Source: Purshia tridentata
Taxonomy: Eukaryota; Streptophyta; Magnoliopsida; Rosales; Rosaceae
DNA length: 41,009 bases
Assembly (NCBI GenBank): GCA_003254885.1
Contig: QANT01008576.1
Span: 1 to 41,009 of the forward strand
Direction of reading: 5' to 3'
The notes under the pieces: generated by a model
Databases searched by the model: none
Told to the model about the DNA's origin: nothing
What the model saw: the letters and a program-made list of their open reading frames with translations, nothing else
In this document: one piece after another, positions 37,093 to 41,009 of the stretch
Layout of the letters: the number at the start of each line of letters is the position of its first letter
How positions within the stretch are numbered: position 1 is the stretch's first letter
Made by a program: the position numbers and the translations under genes

Positions 37093-39818
37093 TGAGTAAG
37101 AGAAGCCATGAAGTACAAGCTGACCATGTATGTGGGGTCTCTAATTTGGGTCACATTGAAATTGACAGATAAAGCGAATACAAAGCACATGACATGAAGT
37201 CATGAACAGAGTAATAACAATCTGAATAACATGACATGGAGTATGAACAGAAAGTACTCCTAACTGAACGATCTTAATTCGATCATTATATTGTGTTTGT
37301 ATTTAATATTTATATTTTAAACAGATCGATCGAGGTGAGATTCATCTATATATAATCTATACAATAATACTATATAATTAATTAAGTATAGTCTAAATAA
37401 TTTTATTCTTATGAAATAAGTTGCCTTTGTAACTTTGTTTTAGGTCCATGATATGGTTTTTTGTCAATTCAATTCCAAGCTGCTTTAATCTCTCTAATTT
37501 TCTTGCATACATATTACAATATATATATTTTTTAGGTCAACCCACAGAACTGTGAACGCGTATTCATTTAATTACATTAATGGTTAGGTCTACTTGGGCC
37601 AAAGACATTCACCAAACTTATTATTAGTCTTCTTTCATCATCTCCTAACTAGATTAACTGATTGGATCGAACTTAATTGATCATGTTTTAAAATATTATG
37701 TCAGAGACACACACACACACACACACTAACTCACTAACAAGCTAATTGAATGTTGTCTAGCTACTTAATTAATTACTTTGATGTGATACATATTCTTGTA
37801 GTGGTCATGCATCCAATGGGCCATGCATTTTGCCAAGTCATAAGTCAATAAGTTATTTAACCATTTAACAAGTCAACTGGCATGATTTGAGAGGTTGACT
37901 AAGGGAGTGGCCGACTTTGATTAGGGGCAATTTGGATGGTTCAGATTAATGGGTTTTGACTCATTGATTTAATCGATTAGCTTGTAAGAAAAGATAACCC
38001 TATTGACATTTAACTTTCTGTGGTTTTTCTTAATATTATTATTTTTAATTTTTTTCAGTAACAGCCAACGTGTTCAAACTAGTTGTCTATATCACTACAT
38101 GTGAACGCTTTGCACTAGCTAATTTGTGAAAAGCTAGTCTTACACGGATATAGGAAGCAGATTTGGTTCCATTGATAAAGTTGTGAAGAGTAAACCATAA
38201 ATAATTACTTAACTATATATCTCATCAAATACATAAAAGGGTTTAGTGTCTAATAAATTAGAATAACATAATGTAATATGCTGACGTATAGTATTATCAA
38301 TCTACTCCAATAATAATATGTATATAAATTTGAAGGATATATATTGTTTAAATTTTAGGATTTTAACATGTCACATTATGTTACAATCACACCATATATA
38401 TTGCCTTTGGAATGGATGTAATAGAAACTTAAACTTGCTCAGCAAGCCAACATTAGTTGTAACAATTAACTAAGCATGTCAAATATCAAATTGGTTGCAC
38501 ATTCTTATGATGAGATACCATAGAGAAGCCTTGGATCGATCCTAATTATGGATTTCAAGGTTTTCAATTTCTCTACATTAATGCACAAAGATTATTGTAT
38601 GAGCCCTTCATACAATAGAAATATATATAAAGGAACCTTCTGTTGAAGTATATCTCATCTAAAACATAATAAGGTATGGTTTGTGGGACCTACTCATCAT
38701 TGTAATTTGATTATCAGAGTTGTTTATTTTAAGTCTCTAAACAAGGATCATCATTGCAAAAAATTAGATAAATTGAAAATTGTTTAACCATTTGATTAAA
38801 GGCTTCCATTTTAAATGTTAATGAAATCACTATATTCGTCTATTTATTCTTTCACAATTTATTAGATGTCTTAATGGTTTCCGATTTACTTTTTAAAAGG
38901 ACGATCCTTATATAGAGACTTAGAAATTAAACTGTTTCGATCATCGAATTACAATACAAAGTGGAATCCAAAAACCATAGCTCATCATGTTTAAAATAAG
39001 ATATACCTCAACAGAATATATATAAAAGCAAAAAGTAGATAATTTATAAAGAAAAACTTATCGATTATTACTTTAGGATATATAGCATTTAGATTGAGCA
39101 AATCCTGGAAACCCAGAGGACTTACAAAGCAAGGCCAATAATTGCCTACTTTGTGCAGACAGAACAACTTAATTTGCGCAAAGAGGAATGGAAACACAAT
39201 ATGGGAAGGAGCTAATTGATAAAGGATAATTTTTAAATTTTGTAAGTGATGATGGAATTAAATTAATTAATTGCTAATGAAATTGTTAGCTATATTTATA
39301 TATATATCTCATATAAAATATTCTAAGTTGTCCATTTTTATATTCTAATTTTCGGCTTACTCAGCCACTAGAAAAGTTGTATATATTATATATACTAGTA
39401 CATATGAATCGACCCACCCATCACATAATTAATCTTCCCTAAAGAGACCAACTAAGACTTCCACTTTGTTCATCATCTAGACTGCACCATTTGTATAATA
39501 TTAGCCGAAAGAGTACTGTTCGCCAACTTTCTAAAAGTGAGCTCTCCAAAGGACAAAGGCTTATGGATATGTATAAATATCATATGCATACATTATATAT
39601 ATACCTACAAAATAATTCAATCATATCATTGAAAATTAGAGGCATAGTATTAATTTCTTATTCAAGACTTTCAAGTAAGATTCACAAATGGCTTAGTGGA
39701 GAATAATATAAATTAATTGCATTGTTATCATGATCATAATCAAGTTGTTTGGTTAAGTTTTAAACGTGTGGTATTAAGAAAATGTGAAATATCTCCTTGC
39801 TTGTACTTAAAAATTGTA

Positions 39819-40376
39819 GGAAATTGTATTACATAACCTTTTTTAATATCAAAATATCTTTTTTGACCCTCCCTTCTAACCTTTTTTTTTTTTTTGACTC
39901 TCCGGACATATTTTTGACTCTCTAGTTGTCGGTGAGTATGTTGCCAGAACTAGAAGACTCGCCGGTGAGGGTGGAGATGGGAGTTACTGGTAAGTGTGGA
40001 AAAAGAAGGTGGGGTTGCTGGAGTCACTATAAAAAATATGGACAACAGCCACTATTATTAGTTGCACAGAAAGAGGTGACAGTTGGGTATTTTAGTCCCT
40101 ATTGCACAATAGCCACACTTTTTAATTAAAATCGAGGCACTTTAATCTTTATTACCCAATTTCCACCCCTTTCTGTGTAACTAATAAGGGTGGCTATTAC
40201 CCTTTTTTTGTAGTGAGTTCGGGGTTGCAGGCTTGTTTTCATCGAAATAAATGGGAAAGGAAGGGAGGTTAGTTTTGTCTGATTTGGGGCCAAAGAGTCA
40301 AAAAAAGAAAAAGGGGGAAGGGGAGGGTTAAAAAAGCTATTTTGATATTCAAAGAGGTTATTTAATTCAATTTCCC
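39819..40376. mobile_element. Inverted-repeat element (about 560 bp) that hosts a nested CACTA MITE
   Basis: The left arm from 39819 (GGAAATTGTATTACATAACC, then AATATCAAAATATCTTTTTTG, ACCCTCCC and a poly-T run to GACTCTCC) pairs with the right arm ending at about 40376 (CAAAATAGCTTTTTTAACCCTCCC on the minus strand, reached via GGAAATTGAATTAAATAACC). The arms are about 95 bp. Long arms starting GGAAATTG would suit a Mutator-like element, but I could not find a matching 9-bp target duplication, so the class is open. A smaller CACTA element lies inside. Confidence 0.65.
40022..40218. mobile_element. CACTA-type MITE with 3-bp target-site duplication
   Basis: The element proper is 40025-40215 (191 bp). 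It begins CACTATAAAAAA and ends TTTTTTTGTAGTG, the inverse of CACTACAAAAAAA. The arms continue for about 75 bp (ACAGCCACTATTATTAGTTGC against its inverted partner ATAGCCACCCTTATTAGTTAC). AGT flanks it on both sides (40022-40024 and 40216-40218), the 3-bp duplication expected of the CACTA (En/Spm) superfamily. It is too short to encode transposase, so it is non-autonomous. Confidence 0.85.
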
Positions 40377-40548
40377 AAAACTTGTCTAAGTTCTTGTCAT
40401 CCTTACCAACCTTCAAAACCTCATCATTTCTTGCATCTATTTCTATTTTAAACAATTTTTCGTAACCCATTATAGAGAGCAAGGTCTCTTTCCCTTCACA
40501 TTATTAAGAATGAAACTATATATACTATATATATATATATATACACAC

Positions 40549-40951
40549 ACACAGTAAGGCTCCATTGTGGGATTCCCACAAACTTCTAGTTTGTGGAATC
40601 CCTCTTGTGAGGTCCACACGAGTCGTTTTGTATCGATCTGAACCGTTCATTTTTTACATCTTCATTGATTGATCATCCTTACAAAAAATTAGCTAAATCG
40701 GAAATTATTTGCCTATCTAACTTTGATCAAACAAATGGACGAACCAAATATTTTCGAGGAAACCGTCCATTTGTTTGATCAAAGTTAGATAGATAAATAG
40801 TTTCTGATTTGACTAATTTTTTGCAAGGATGATCAATCAATAAAGATGTAAAAAATGAACGGTTCAGATCGATACAAAATGACTCGTGTGGGCCCCACAA
40901 GGGGGATCCCACAAACTTCTATGAGAATCCCACAATAGAGCCTTACTGTGT
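40549..40951. mobile_element. Near-perfect 403-bp foldback (hairpin) element
   Basis: The left arm 40549-40741 and right arm 40764-40951 are reverse complements with a modest number of mismatches; the loop is only about 22 nt (40742-40763). The ends read ACACAGTAAGGCTC and GAGCCTTACTGTGT, with TA-dinucleotide runs on both sides, so a TA or TA-repeat target is likely. No coding capacity. Transcription across it would give a long hairpin RNA. Confidence 0.85.
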
Positions 40952-41009
40952 ATATATATATATATTTATTTATTTCTCTCTCTCTCTCTCTAATAGAAAC
41001 ACTAAATTC

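Larger units (their letters stand above)
33272..41009. other. 7.7-kb gene-free region with repeats toward its right end
   Basis: The left end should be the bHLH promoter. From there to the window end I found no open frame with a recognisable domain. A GC-richer patch at about 35295-35500, with CCCACC-rich sequence and TCTTC stretches, looks promoter- or leader-like but leads into no coding region. Microsatellites at 37025-37089 (GA) and about 37706-37727 (AC), and three inverted-repeat elements at 39819-40951, are listed separately. Confidence 0.55.

Noticed and set aside
36930..37190. Minus-strand open frame rich in Ser-Leu
   Set aside because: It is the translation of the GA microsatellite.
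39926..40129. Open frame of 67 codons at the right end
   Set aside because: It runs from the older inverted-repeat element into the nested CACTA MITE, so it is a product of the insertion.
40727..40912. Minus-strand open frame of 61 codons
   Set aside because: It lies in the arm of the foldback element and has no recognisable domain.

Overview
The window looks like nuclear DNA of a dicot plant, probably a woody rosid. The reasons are the AT-rich intergenic DNA, the many short GT-AG introns, and proteins that match plant-only families: SD1-type S-domain receptor kinases, an FQR1 quinone reductase, a plant bHLH of the bHLH112/123 group, and an AIR9-like A9-domain protein. Rosaceae is my best guess, but this is inference and no species can be read from the sequence.

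Layout. (1) About 1-1185: an AT-rich transposon-like stretch with terminal inverted repeats and internal tandem repeats. (2) 1539-4769 (+): a complete seven-exon SD1 receptor kinase (811 aa). (3) 6130-9562 (+): a second SD1 kinase (594 aa) that has lost the mannose-binding lectin domain and most of the S-locus glycoprotein domain. (4) 10140-12422 (-): a single-exon coiled-coil protein with an AIR9-like A9 module (760 aa). (5) 13437-16649 (-): a third SD1 kinase (599 aa) with the same ectodomain deletion. (6) 16650-23202: a gene-free AT-rich stretch with foldback/MITE-like elements. (7) 23203-27506 (+): FQR1-type NAD(P)H:quinone reductase (203 aa, four exons). (8) 27507-30936: gene-free. (9) 30937-33271 (-): a bHLH123-like transcription factor (460 aa, seven exons). 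(10) 33272-41009: a long gene-free tail with a 65-bp GA microsatellite and, at the right end, an inverted-repeat element carrying a nested CACTA-type MITE with a 3-bp target duplication, followed by a 403-bp near-perfect hairpin element.

Exon boundaries were worked out by hand from GT/AG sites, reading-frame phase and comparison between the three kinases. All three kinases share the same seven-exon phase pattern (1,1,0,1,2,0), which supports the models.

The most interesting material is in the kinase cluster. Two paralogues on opposite strands share an in-frame loss of about 210 ectodomain residues, giving receptor kinases with only EGF and PAN domains outside the cell. One of them also has a 66-bp intron repeat that triplicates its splice donor and creates AG/GT junctions resembling recursive-splicing sites, plus a lost splice acceptor that appears to be rescued in frame by a downstream AG. 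I found no RNA genes, CRISPR arrays or bacterial features.
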